A DNA stretch of 64,000 nucleotides from Cantharellus purpuraceus (taxonomy: Eukaryota > Basidiomycota > Agaricomycetes > Cantharellales > Hydnaceae). Position numbers and translations under genes: made by a program. Positions 12,648 through 24,170 of this stretch are shown piece by piece (position 1 is the first letter of the stretch; each line of letters opens with the position of its first letter). The notes below the pieces were generated by a model that saw nothing but the letters and a program-made list of their open reading frames with translations, was not told where the DNA came from and ran no database searches. The DNA lies in assembly GCA_025174535.1 (NCBI GenBank), contig JALBUN010000011.1, forward strand, positions 186,001-250,000, read 5' to 3'.

Positions 12648-14755
12648 GGCATGCGCTTGCAATCGTGAACAGTAGTAGCTGGGCCAAGTTGCTCAAGAGC
12701 AACGGTGGATGACAAAGACCTGATCCCTAGACGCCTGTCCGTCCACCGCCGGGTACAAGCCGACAGCCGCTTCCCACTTTACAAAACAAACCACCCTAAG
12801 GTGACAGTCACTGTCAATCAGCCTATACCAGCGGCGTTTCTTATCCACGAGACATGGGCGCCTGTCATGTTTTATGGCGTGCACTAAACAGCTTACTATA
12901 TCACACAGGCACCCCACGTCGCGTTACTGTTTCCAGGCTATAATCTGGAGCCATGGCAGTTGTGGTATGAAATGTCTCCTGTATACCAGATTCACTCATG
13001 TCAGGAGACGTCAACTTTCTTCACATGTAATGTCTCTCATCAAGCTTGTGCCTATAATTCTTCCAACAGACGGACAGATGCAACTGGGAATTGAATACAA
13101 ATGCGACACTGCCGCCCCTACCTGCCTGTTCAATCTGTAGTGTAGTACGTGCAAGATTTTAATGACATCCCGATGTGGGAATCAGCAGAGGACTTAATGG
13201 CTATGCGTTATGGCTCAAACTTTCGGTCTTGGGAATACGTTTCTATTTTAGGTCTTCTCTAGAATACTCTGTCTCAACTTAACAACGCATTGGAAGCTCT
13301 TTTTGTACTCGATGCGATTTAGTTGCATGCTTGCTGCTGACATATTTCACCACATTTGACTCGGGAATACGCCTCCAGGCCATTCTTTTTCATTGAGAGG
13401 CCATGACATGAACTATGAAGTGTTGCACGCGTACCATGATTGACAGTCTCCCACTGTGCGTATTTGCTTGACGAACAATGTTTTTTAGTAGTTATCATCT
13501 CTCGTAGTGATTTTGGCTGCCCTATCTTGACTCCGACTGCTTGATCCATTCAATAACCAGAAGGATCAAACCTGGCTCATTAAGCTATATTCTGGGATCA
13601 GGGGCCGCTAATCAACCAATCGGAGGATATTCAGGTCCCCACCAAATAACTGGCTCGGGCGCTATTGATAAAGTACATAAGTCTAGGCCCTGGAATAGGC
13701 TTATGTCTAGTGATTTGGCTTCTGATCAAACCTGCACGGGATCGCCGTTGCCCTGGGTCCGACCAGCATCCAGTTATCCGGCGAATAAGGAAGCGTTGCG
13801 AAGTCTGCGGGATTACAAATATTGCTGTCTAACTAGCGTTATCTATTTTCGCCTTTGTTTCTGGCTCCAGCATCCCTGGATCACTGCTTAATAATACTTA
13901 TACACACTAACCCACGATGACCAGCATTCGCATCCTCCTCATGATACGTCGGAGTCTATGGCTCTTTGAGTTCAAGATGGCATTTGATCTGAAGGATTCC
14001 AGTTCAAGTTCTGGTTTGTACTGCCAGTGATTTGAAAATGGTCTTAGACCTGGAGAAAGATTCATCGGTAGCCGGAGAGTTGGTGTTGTAACAATCTATC
14101 GAAGAATGACATGTATAAAGCTTTTTCGTTGCCAAAGACGTTCGTATCGCTATTCATACGGAGGAATCCCCTGGATCGTTTGCTTTGGCAACATTGATGA
14201 AGCCTACAGTTCCACCGTGGCCAATGTTGCTTTGCATGGGAGATTCACATTAATGTGCACTCCGGTTCTCTTAAGAAACCCATCGAAAACTTGAGATTAA
14301 TTACAATAATCTCCAAACGTCATGCTACTGTATTCATCATTCAAGTCTGACACCTATCACAAGGTAGTCGGCTCGATGATGCTGATGGGTTCTATTCCGA
14401 AAGATACGGCATTCTATTCCGTTTCCGAGGGCCATTTCCTACTGGATATGTTGCAGTACATGTGGTAAGACAGTAGGGTAGAATAAAGAAACAAGAAAAG
14501 TAGAGAAACACTTTCGAATGTCTTATGAGTTTAAAGCGTGGGCTGTAGAATAAAGCCCGCGAGGGCAGTAGCGACGAAAGCATGGGTGACACAGCTAGGA
14601 AAAGCAGGGTAAAACAATCAACGAGATATCGATGGACGAAGGGACTCCTCCGAGAAAAGTCCCGACCGGGTAGTGGATGTATTAGTGTGAGGCCGTTCCA
14701 GACTGAAGAACCAATGTTTGTTACTGCACAAAGACAGAACAACGGAAATCCTGGC
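12648..14755. other. 2.1-kb gene-poor region
   Basis: Between the start of the uncharacterised gene and the stop of the universal stress protein gene. All frames are short or interrupted. The 160-codon minus frame at 14392-14874 overlaps the last exon of the stress-protein gene in another frame and reads like translated non-coding DNA. No repeat or RNA gene was recognised. Confidence 0.45.
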
Positions 14756-15884
14756 TCACCCTTCGAAATGAGTCCCACGCTTTGGATCTGCCCGACGCTT
14801 TTGCATACCTTTGCGCACCTTACGTTCAGGGCTATCAGGACAAAAAAACACATGAAGTCAAAACGGACGCCCAAGATGTGTGTGAGATATCCAGCTTACC
14901 GTACGACAATAACTGGGACAGGGGATCTGCTGACACAATACCTTGTTCCAGTATGATTAACACAAGAAAGTAATGGTCCATCGGGGGAATCTGCAACATA
15001 CCTAGACACACTACCTACACCGGGGGCCCCGAATGCAGCTCCCCATTGTTGCAGCACAGTTCGCCCTCTCGTACCCACCACCAAAGAATCCGGTCGATAC
15101 AATGCGATCAATCGCTCGATCGATGCTGTTATCTTGCCCCCAACAAACTCAACTATGATTGATACCTTGTCGTCACTTGCATCACTTGGTGTTCTAACGG
15201 TGAAAGGGCGACTCCGCGCTTACCATCCGTCCAGGCTCCACCTCATCATTCTTCTCCCGAATCTTCATCATCAACTCACGCGCCTCCTCGCGTCGCTGTT
15301 CATGCATCTGCTTATCTGCTTCGGGATAAGGAGAGAAAGGGTTATCATAATTCAGCCACGGTGGGTGCCAACGCACCCAAATCCTCCCCATCAAACCCCC
15401 GAAACACAATCAACTCGTCACCTTCCTGCACCAGCGACTCCATTACCCAGTCCAACGCATTACCCCCAATCTCGTCGCCACTCGCGGCGCACAGGTATGA
15501 CCGCGTACTTCGCGTTCGTTTGTATCCTTCAGACTTGACCTGCACATGCCGTAATTAATAGTAAATCGACAAGTGGAGCCGGGGAGTCATGTAAATCGAC
15601 TCCGCACTCACTTGCAAGGTATAGGAGAACAGAGTCGCATCGTTCGGGTTTTGGAACGTGTCAAAGCCGACTTTTGACGTGTACCCATTCGGACCTACGA
15701 CAGAACGAGGAAAGAACTCAGAGTTTGCCGTTGTAAGCACGGGTGAGCCTTCAGGATCGGGAGGTGTCCCATTTGTAAAGGGAGTAGATGGCCGGGAAGA
15801 CTTGAGTGCTGGTCTCAATGCTGGAGACTGTGCAGTAAAGGATGAATTGCCTAAAGAAGGAGGTCTGTTGGAACTGAACGACAT
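14756..15884 (-). CDS. Universal stress protein (UspA-fold) family protein
   Basis: Six exons (15884-15612, 15539-15377, 15318-15224, 15165-15002, 14941-14900, 14831-14756) give 270 aa. The start is placed at MSFSSN; an in-frame ATG lies 13 codons upstream. After a Ser/Pro-rich 60-residue leader comes a UspA-like alpha/beta domain: SYLCAASGDEIGG, ALDWVMESLV, GDELIVFRGFD, a long helix (RREEARELMMKIREKN), then the nucleotide-binding type end SLVVGTRGR ... APGVGSVSRYCVSRSPVPVIVVRPE. The tail KRRADPKRGTHFEG is basic. USP proteins bind ATP or AMP and aid stress tolerance; in fungi the exact role is not established. Exon 5 is only 42 nt. The gene is divergent from the LYR gene; the start codons are 172 bp apart, so they may share a promoter. 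Confidence 0.87.
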
Positions 15885-16056
15885 TGTTCTAATGTTAACT
15901 GCTTTCAAAAGCTGTAGGAACATGCCTCAGCGTTAGCCTGCCATTTTCATGAAGTTTTGAATACGTACTATAAGCGATCTGTTGAAAGCCCTGTGGCGGG
16001 AGAAGGCGGGCTTTGAAATAAAGCTTTTTCTGGTTATAATTACGTCCTGTTCCGGC

Positions 16057-16510
16057 ATGTCTCCTTCAACCCGTCTACGTGCCATACGACTCTACAAAGA
16101 CCTTCATAGGATTGGAAGAGATTATCCTGATCCACTGTGAGCATGATTATCTAGTACAAACCACCGGAATATTTGGGTCAACGACTCCAGATATGATTTC
16201 CACGGCAAATTACGGAGAGCCTTTGAGAGTCAGTTATAAGCGAGCTTGAAAACTGTATGATATACATTGATAGTCTTCTCCGTTGCATCTCTAGAGAACA
16301 GGTATCTTACCTCCGAAGCGGATATCGAGAAAGCCTTTGCCTTGGGAGAGTACATCAAGAAGGGTATGCCAATGTACTCTCTCCGTAGTTTCCCTTCGCC
16401 TTGACACTTGCATCAATACGCAACGGTTATGCATGATAGAGACGCTTGCGCTTTATTCACTCGCAAAATACCGTCATCTCCGACGCGCCTATCCTCCATG
16501 GTCCCCTTAA
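16057..16510 (+). CDS. ETFRF1/LYRM5-like LYR-motif mitochondrial protein
   Basis: Four very short exons (16057-16136, 16191-16228, 16295-16363, 16440-16510) join in frame to 85 aa and end at a TAA; no single exon exceeds 80 nt. The N terminus RLYKDLHRIGRDYP, the helix KLRRAFEKNRYL, then GEYIKKETLALYSLAKYRHLR follow the order and spacing of the LYRM5/ETFRF1 family, a LYR-type three-helix protein of the mitochondrial matrix. In animals ETFRF1 binds the electron-transfer flavoprotein and displaces its FAD; LYR proteins generally act with acyl-carrier protein. The length matches the family (about 85-90 aa). The gene is divergent from the stress-protein gene and converges on the Yip1-family gene. 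The function is by homology only. Confidence 0.88.
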
Positions 16511-16954
16511 TCTCATTATTTGTAAAACACCTCTCCCGCTCCTACGCATCACAAGTGTAGCATTGCTTCGCGCGGACAAAGGGACTGTTGTGCTGGTTTA
16601 ACGACGCCGCAACTTGTATCAATAATGAAACGATGCCCTCATTCCAGCATCTACCTCAGTTTCAGTAATATTTTCATGTTGGCAAGTCCAGAGAGCTTGT
16701 GCCTTTCATATTTATGGCCTAGTTTCATTGGATACCTTGTGCTGCTCTCGCAGTAGTGGGTCATATTCCAATAACACAGACAGTCTTCTCGCGCTTGTCA
16801 TATCATGGCTATCCTGTTTGGCCCATGATGATCAAATTCGAATGGGATTCTTGCAGCACACTGTGCACTAGGATTACGCCAGACGACCAGTAGATATAAA
16901 TTCATTAGCAGGCATTATAAACTTTTCTGACGCGACTTCATACTGAAACAGGAG
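16511..16954. other. Convergent 3' spacer between LYR and Yip1-family genes
   Basis: 444 bp between the two facing stop codons. It is AT-rich, without a coding frame or structure I can support. Confidence 0.45.
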
Positions 16955-18145
16955 TTACCGTAAAGCAGCTGTCCCATTAACGACCGCGGTTGTCATCGGC
17001 GCAGGTTCATCCCCACCTAGCGGGTCTTTACTCCCTATCGCATCAATAATATAATAGCTAAAGAATAGAACTTTGAAAGTTAGGGCTAGAGCTGCGTGGA
17101 GGATGACTAGGATGACGACAAGAAATCGCGTAGCCTTTTGCTCAGCCTGAACGTGTGTGAGCTATATCCAAGGGGAACATGTTTCAAAGGGACAAACCGA
17201 AGCAAGAATCGGGTAGGTGTTTGCTACCAGGAAGTAGCCAGATAATAGAAAAGCTATCCCTACGAGTGTCCACCGTAAAATGGGAACTGGAATGACACAG
17301 AGAATCTGGGTTCAAACTTGATGAATGTTAAGAGGAACAGGTAGGAACGGCGAACGAACCGAGACAGGTATCCACACAAACTGACCGTATCCAAACACCG
17401 CCACAGCCTCCACAGGACTCCACTCGCCGACCCCTAGATACTTCAACACAACCCATAAAATGATCGGGATACCCAGACCATAAGTGTACACCAGCGTAAC
17501 CGCAATAGAAAGCAGCTGGAAGTCGTAGGTAATAGGGGTGCTTGAAAGGTAGGATGATATCGAAGATGCAAGCGAAGAGAATACAAAAAGGGAGAATATA
17601 AGTGTCGTAAGTGTCCAGAATGGACCATATAGGTCCACAGATGGTGTGAGGTGGGTTGTGAGGTATGAGGATGATGTAGGAAGACAGGTTGTATAACATC
17701 GCTTCAAGACCTTGCCAAAAAAGATTCAGATTGACAAAGATAAAACCGTCAAAGGCATACCATCTTCGTGTCTACATCAAAGTACTTTTGATAGTACTCA
17801 ATAGTCCAGAATCCCGACGAACTGGTCTGTGCCTGTTCACCATAGTATCCTGTTGCACGGATTAGTACCAAGGTACAAACAAGTCTTATGAACTCACCCC
17901 TATTAGTGGTACTAGTGTTCTGAGGACCGAAATTGTCTTGTGCCGCTTCACTCTGTCCAAGAAACGCTGGAATAAAAAGTTAAGTTGCATAACAACCACG
18001 AGCCTGCGGGCCATGCTCACACTTGAATTCGAGGCCGTCTGGGCCACTCCCCCCTCGCTTTCCAAAGAAATAAATCTTTGAGTGACTCTCCCTTTCAAGT
18101 TTGTAGAGGGCTTACATCGTCTGGCTCTATAGCTTGGTATGCCAT
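16955..18145 (-). CDS. Yip1-family (YIPF1/2-like) Golgi membrane protein
   Basis: Exons 17966-17898, 17849-17761, 17710-17360, 17305-17198 and 17146-16955 are firm. The N terminus is less sure: start MAYQAIEPDD at 18145 (exon 18145-18116) plus a proposed 16-nt exon (18038-18023) that keeps the phase. The predicted protein is about 285 aa. The conserved cytosolic block GFWTIEYYQKYFDVDT precedes five membrane segments: FWTLTTLIFSLFVFSS, LLSIAVTLVYTYGLGIPIIL, AVAVFGYGQFVWIPVS, PILRWTLVGIAFLLSGYFLV and FLVVILVILHAALAL. DLYGPFW and YGYGQF-like segments are typical of the family. Yip1-domain proteins bind Rab GTPases and take part in ER-Golgi and Golgi membrane organisation. The C terminus ends with a short hydrophilic tail. 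Confidence 0.88.
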
Positions 18146-18367
18146 CGGGTGCGCTGTCGGCGTCTACTATGGTCACGTGACTGGTGGACCGTCTTTCATT
18201 TCAGTAAGATCTCAAAGTTTATTTCAATGAAAATTGGTATAAGACTATATGCCGTTCGATCCAACTCTCAAAGATATTACCACAAGTGAATATCCTAGTA
18301 CATCATCAGTGTATTATCACGGGTATCTGCCTACTTCACGACGCGTACGCTATGTATGTAGCTTACT

Positions 18368-21300
18368 TCATAGTCCGTATCTAAATGGTTGTCCGTATTG
18401 TGTCTGGGTCGGAGGCTGGGCAGGATTCGGATGATACTGTGGACCATTGTTCTGCGGTGCGCCGTACTGTTGAGACTGGTACGGTAAAGGGGGAGGGGGT
18501 GGAGGAAACGCAGAGGATGGGGGGCGTTGCTGCTGAGACTGTAGGTAGTTCGAGTGCTGCGTTGGTGGCGTAGGGGGTGGGTAGGAAGACTGCCGAGCAG
18601 GAGGTGGAGGTGGGTAAGGAGACGGTGTATAGTGTGCTTGGTGCTGTGGGGGTGGGGGTGAGAAAGATTGCTGTGATGTCGGAGGCGGGTACGATTGTTG
18701 TGGTGTTGGAGACGGGTACGATTGCTGTGGCGTTGGAGGCGGGAATGATTGCCGTGGAGGTGGTGGTGGACGTGATGGCTGCGATGAGGAGGGTGGTGCA
18801 TTAGAATATTGCGACGATAGATCGAAAGCTTTGGAGAGACCTCCATAAGGATCGGAGTTAGATGGGGGAGGGGCTGATGGTGTGGGAGTGTATGTAGGTC
18901 GTTGAGGCTGTGAGGGGTAGTTTGTGTGAGATGGCGGTGATGGCGAGTGGTACATCTGCTGAGGAGGGGGCAGCGTCGGACGGTTCCATGTGCCAAGCGG
19001 AGGAGGGGGTGAAGATGGGCCACGTAAACTTAGAGAAGAGAGCGAGCTCTCGATGGAGGGTGGGGGCGCTGGTCGAGGGGGAGGAGGTGATGCTGAGGCA
19101 GCCAATCGTCTCTCGGTCTCTGCTTTCGCTATCAAGCCCTCACGCTCGGAAGATCGAGAGGAGACAAAACTCTTAACGGTGCGCCTCAAATGCGCTGTAA
19201 GATCCGAAAGGTCACGGTAAAATTGCAGCCCTTTGCTGTAATTCCGTCAGTTCACTGGCGTCGGCTGCGATAAAACGAGATGCTCACGCAAGCCCCTCGC
19301 GGACCTCCATCCATGTGTCACGCGCTCTCCCAAATTGCTTGATTTTCAACGTCTTTCTCTTTTCCTTCTCCTCCCACTTTCTTGCACCGGCGCCACGCCC
19401 GGCTAAATCTCTCAATCCCTTCCAAAACTGCGCAATTTCTTGCAGAGCTGCTTGTTGATATTGTATGGTAGAATGAATCCGTGTCTGATATGGTTTAAAC
19501 TTCTCCAACTCGTTGGCAAAGAGTGTCGGCTCCACAGATGAGTTTCTGCGGTTCAGTAAGAGAAGATGGGAAACGTCATCACTTTGAATCTAGATCAGAG
19601 AACAACATCATTATACTTGGTGATATTGGGAGAGGTAACAGATGTACATACCTTTTCCTTTAGATCCTTAAGGGTCTCTTTCCGCTCCCTACTAATCTTA
19701 TTGAGTCGCCCGATGCGTTCCTCAATCTCCGCTACATATCCTCCAATTTTCTCCCTCTCCTGCCAATCACCCTCGCCATCATCTTCAATGTCCAAGAGGC
19801 TCTCCGATCGTCCGTGGCCCTGTTGTGCTTGACGAGTGAACACATCCTCCAGCTTTGCGTCGTCCAGAAGTACTGCGATATCCTCCCTAACCGACTCCCA
19901 CATGCCAGTTGCCTGCCTGTCGGAACTACTCGCCGCATCGAGAGCCTTTGAATGGCCCTTCAGCTCTTGCCTGAAGTCCTTGGTGAGACCGGAACTGGGT
20001 TGCTGTGTCCAATTATGCTCATATTTCAGCCTGCCAGCTTCGCAATCTTTGGATTCAATCTCCAGATCTCGTCCAATGCTGTCGAGTTCGCTCCGCACGT
20101 TTGTCTTCAAGCGGTCCAGTTGTCGCAACAGCTCGTCTACACTCTCGTTGCCCTCTGCATTACGCACTTCCTCCTGCCAACCACGCACCTCCCGGGGAAC
20201 AACATCACCACCAGCAACAATGCCCTCCACCATGGCACGATACCGTCCAAGCCCCTCCCGAACACCTAGTGAGTCGAGTGCAGCGCGATACTCGTTGTCC
20301 GCCGTATCGGATTTTTCAACCTCGCCGCGTACAAGCTTAGCCTTCTCCTCAGAGTATACGCTTGCGCTCTCATGGACGCTCAGAGGGATAAGTTTGATGA
20401 ACAGATCGGGCCCAATGGTCTTCTGGACGTCTTGCGCACCGTACACTTCCTGGATAGGAATAGGAGTTGCGACAGCCGTCTTCTCGATCACAGCAAGCGT
20501 TGCTTCCGCGGGAACGACAGCGTTGTAAATGAGGTCATTGTCTCTCTGTGCCTCAGTTTTCTTTTCAGTGCATAGGGCGAGATGAGTTTTGGTTAGCTCT
20601 AGAATGGCGGTCCCCGCATCAGAGGGAAGAGTGGGTGACTGGGTGGTCACGAAATAGGGGGAGAAGGCCGTAGATGCTTGGACTTGTGCTTCCTTGGCTG
20701 CCTTCTCAGCTACAATTAGACGAGCAAGAGCGTCCCCATGCTTCCCAGCGGCATTATCCGCTAATGAGCGGTAGTACTGAGAAAGAGATACGAAGTATTT
20801 CGCTTTAATCTGGAGACACTTATGAGCGCCCCATCCTGAGAAGGATCACACGACTTACACCAAGGAGCAACACCCAGTTATGATCAAAGATCTTCTTCCC
20901 TTGAAATTCTTTCACAGCTTCCACCAACGCCACGTACAGCGACGCAGTTTGGGCGGCGATTTTAGCAATTAGACTAGATGCTTTCTTCTCATCCCGACAC
21001 TTTTCGAAGAATACTTCATGCGCCTGGGCGATTGTGATGTCGACCAGGAACTTGACGACGTCTCTACTGAGATCAGTAGATGGGGCGTGCAAAAAGTTCT
21101 CATTTATATAAGTGAGCATCCCGGCGGCGGTTCTGAAGTAATAAAACGAGCGTTTGAGGCCTTCTGGGTCTGACCTATTCTGTGTCGATGCAATGGCGGA
21201 ATGGGTGGAGGCGATCTGAAATATGATCGACGCTTTCTCGTAGGCAAGGGACGTCTGGGTCGTGAGCTTGGATGTGAACGCATCGCGCCAAGGAAATGTG

Positions 21301-21611
21301 ACGCGAATCTCGGCGAAGCGAAGCTCTAGTAGTTCAAGCTGTCCAAAATATTTATACAGCAGGTCTCTCGCTGTTCCACCACGTTGAATATGGTGCAAAG
21401 AAAGCCACAGCATACTGCACTCACCCGTCATTTCGCTGCCTGCACCTCGTACAGCATCTTGGCGGCATCGTTGAAGAGCAGCACACTCTGTTGTGTAATT
21501 CTCTGGGCTCTCGCCATATGACTGTGCGATGAGGTTACGTATTGGAGTTGTCCAGTCGACTTCGTCTGTCCCTTTCTTAGGGATTGCAATCGTTGGAGAC
21601 TGTTGTGCCAT
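18368..21611 (-). CDS. BRO1: BRO1-domain protein (Bro1/ALIX family), ESCRT-associated
   Basis: Five exons (21611-21425, 21370-20859, 20809-19652, 19589-19288, 19235-18368) give 1008 aa. An N-terminal BRO1 domain (about residues 10-400: YGESPENYTTECAALQ, ARDLLYKYFGQLELLELRFAEI, FPWRDAF, IKAKYFVSLSQYY, HGDALARL) is followed by a helical V-like domain (about 400-720) and a C-terminal Pro-rich tail of about 260 residues. Bro1 recruits the deubiquitinase Doa4 and stimulates ESCRT-III during sorting into multivesicular bodies. The close paralogue PalA/Rim20 acts in pH signalling; the long Pro-rich tail favours Bro1 but I cannot fully exclude PalA. The tail holds repeated QQSYPPPTP/QQSYPSPTP units. 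The gene is head-to-head with the Nudix gene, with only 102 bp between start codons. Confidence 0.9.
18640..18790 (-). repeat. Tandem QQSY-P-rich repeats in Bro1 tail
   Basis: At least four imperfect units of about 27-33 nt encode PRQSFPPPTP, QQSYPSPTP, QQSYPPPTS and QQSFSPPPP. The YPxP cores resemble ligands for SH3, WW or ESCRT partners, which is inference. Confidence 0.7.
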
Positions 21612-21713
21612 AGAGTCGTGTGAATAGTAAGAGTACGACCCAGGAGAGCCTGGGACGCGGATGACGCACGTTTTCTCACGAGTAGCCTGCGCGTCCGCAG
21701 GCCGTAGTGAGTA
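21612..21713. promoter_or_regulatory. Compact bidirectional promoter, BRO1/Nudix
   Basis: Only 102 bp separate the start codon of the BRO1-domain gene (21611, minus) from that of the Nudix gene (21714, plus). Both promoters and both 5' leaders must overlap within this segment or extend into the opposite coding sequence. Confidence 0.6.
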
Positions 21714-22998
21714 ATGAGCGCGCCGTCTTTCGTGTCGATTGTGGAACGATGCGACAATTTCCGGAGAGAAACGGCGAGCGATCAGTTCGCAGAGTTTCGG
21801 CTGACATTTGACTCGAAGCACATCATCGGTCTTATCCCAGGCGATGTCCTCGCTGCTCTGAGAGCTGCCAACCATGCTTCGTTGTCTGCATCTCAACTAC
21901 CTGTCTGGGATATTCGGGACGCACCACAGGCAGGTGCAATGGCACAATGACTGGTATAAAACCCTGATCTAACTTCGACGGAGTAGTGGTTACCTTCAAC
22001 AGCTGGCTGGACACCCCCGCGAAGCGCACACAGGCTCTCAAGACCCTCACAGAGGGATGGAGGGACTCTGGATTATTCTCCAACGTTATATCACCTCGTC
22101 TCTGGCGCGACGAGCTTTACCCCGTTTATATTGACGCGTTTGGTCCCTGGACCGAGGGTCGGGTCGCATTTGTCCTGGAGCGCGCCTCGTGTGCACTCTT
22201 TGGTCTCGTTACATATGGTGTCCACATGACAATGTATACTGCAGACTGGAAGGTCTGGGTGCCCACCAGAGCGAAGACGAAACAGACGTGAGTCTTCAGC
22301 ATACATTGCCTGGCTATCTCCTCGAATCGGATGGTACAGATGGCCGCTGTTCCTTGACAATACTGTAGCTGGAGGAATTCCTTATGGCTTATCGCCTTTT
22401 GAATCCCTTGTTAAGGAATGCACCGAGGAAGCGAACCTGGAGCAATCTTTCGTCGAATCACATGCGAAACCATGTGGGTCCGTGAGCTACTTCTACAGGT
22501 AACATATGCCTCGTTGCATGGGTCGCAATCAGCCTTCACGAACAATACAGATCTGCCAAGGGTTATCTACAGCCAGAGGTTCAGTTAGTGACATGGTTCA
22601 TTAGTTGCGAACTGCTACTTAAGGGTGGATACATCAGGTTTGTTTATGACCTTCAGATCCCGCATGGTCAAGAGCGATCTTATATTCCCAGGCCTCTTGA
22701 CGGAGAAGTCGAGTCTTTTGAGGTATAGTCTTACTCCGGCTTCCATATTGATCATTCTGACATTGTCTAGCTGGAAGATCTCGACAAGGTCGTTGTGGAC
22801 ATGCATAGAAACCTTTTCAAGCCCAATTGTGCTCTAGGTGACTGCGACCTTCTGCAATTCTGATATTTGCTCTGAATAGTGTCAAACACAGTTCTCGTCG
22901 ATTTCATGATCAGGCATAGCAGGATCACTCCTGAAAGCGAACCAAATTATTTAGATATAGTAACTAGACTCCATGGTAGATTCGGCTATGAGCTGTAA
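21714..22998 (+). CDS. Nudix hydrolase with N-terminal DUF4743-type domain
   Basis: Seven exons (21714-21933, 21987-22287, 22340-22498, 22551-22583, 22638-22722, 22771-22837, 22880-22998) give 327 aa, typical for the family. The N-terminal part (FRRETASDQFAEFRL, GLIPGDVLAALR, VVTFNSWLDTPAKRT) matches the DUF4743 region that precedes a Nudix fold in fungal and plant proteins often annotated as thiamine pyrophosphokinase-related or Nudix 20/24. The Nudix box reads G-x5-E-x7-KE-x2-EE (residues GIPYGLSPFESLVKECTEEA), with Lys replacing the usual Arg. Plant and yeast relatives hydrolyse oxidised thiamine diphosphate derivatives, so damage clean-up is a plausible role. Exon 4 is only 33 nt. Confidence 0.9.
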
Positions 22999-23063
22999 AC
23001 ATGTTACGCAGGTGACAAATGAAAATACAGTACTATACAGCCACGTCCGGCACACATAACATT

Positions 23064-24170
23064 CTAGTGAAGCGCTTTGCCATATTGGGCCTTCCAACTA
23101 TCCCGCCCCGACCATAGTTTCCAGTAGTTTTGCACCTTCTGAGGAACCGTTCCACTCCCCCCTAACTCCTTCTCTAGTGCCTTGACTCCATTTTTGTCTG
23201 CATTACCTCCTAATACAGCAATAGTCCGTGCAAGCCATACTGCGAGATGAAAGTCGTCCTCGCCTGGTTTGTCGCCCCCGATGAACCCGGACTCCGGTAG
23301 GTATACAGGAAGGTCTGTCGAGACAAAGTGCGAGATGTTCTTCCAATGGATTTTTGACCGTGCGATGAATTGCCGTACTGCATCAGGCGGCGCTGTATCA
23401 TCTAACAAAGACAAGAGGAACCCATTTTGCGCGAGCTTGGCCTTGTAGAAGGCCTTGTACTGAGGAGTAGTTTGTGCGAGGCGTTCAAGGGTAACTTGAC
23501 CTGGTAATTTAAGTCAGTCTTTGGAAACATGCAATTCAAAACATCATACTGACGGCCACGTACATACCCACCCCCAACACCCTTGGCCTTTGCTTTCAGG
23601 TCGGCCTCACTTCTCTTGGCAGCGGCAAGAAAATCTCTGTTAGCTAGGGGTACATCACTATAGTGGGACCTGAGCACTACATACCGCAGATAGCATGGAA
23701 AAATTCGGATCGATGGCTGGGCTGTGAAGTATCTTGACCAAATTGGTCCCGCTAGACTTTCCACCAGGCTTGGGTGCATTGTCGAGGAGATAACGCACGA
23801 CTTCTGCGGTGGAAGTATAGACTTTGCCCGACGTGGCGAGGGTAGGTAGGGTTCCCTGTGGATTTAATTGGAGAAATTTTGGGTGGAAATTCGCTCCTTC
23901 TGCTGTAAAAATAATTGTGAGCGTGCAGTTATCCAGCCCGCTGCCCTTGCGAGTGGTTCACCAAGGTTTACAGGCTCCTCTACAATCTTGCCGCCGTAAC
24001 CTAGCTCATTCCTGTATAGTGTTAGCGACCACCAGATCGGCCAAGATAATTTACATACGTGGCCAATTGAGGAGCAGTTCCCCATACACAGCCTGCGAAG
24101 ACATAAAGCACTGGCTGTCGGGAGATGAGTGTCGCATGAAAAGGAAGTGGTCAAATCTTACTTTCGACAT
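23064..24170 (-). CDS. Glutathione S-transferase-like protein
   Basis: At least six exons: 24170-24162 (9 nt, MSK), 24114-24059, 24011-23962, 23902-23685, a short one near 23630-23550, and 23500-23064. The exon 4/exon 5 junction is unresolved because no clean splice pair keeps phase. The protein is about 280 aa. The N-terminal thioredoxin-like domain shows VLYVFAGCVWGTAPQL, NELGYGGK, NPQGTLPTL and YTSTAEVVRYL, where STAE takes the place of the usual SxAI glutathione-binding turn. The helical C-terminal domain includes YKAFYKAKLAQNG, LPESGFIGGDKPGEDDFHLAVWLARTIA and ends at SWKAQYGKALH. GST proteins conjugate or reduce electrophiles with glutathione. The exact class and substrate are unknown. 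Confidence 0.8.

Noticed and set aside
14392..14874. 160-codon minus-strand frame with hydrophobic C-terminal part
   Set aside because: Overlaps the last exon of the stress-protein gene in another frame and matches no membrane-protein family.
18331..19023. His/Pro-rich 230-codon minus frame
   Set aside because: Alternate-frame reading of the repetitive Pro-rich Bro1 tail; the Bro1 frame continues smoothly from upstream exons.
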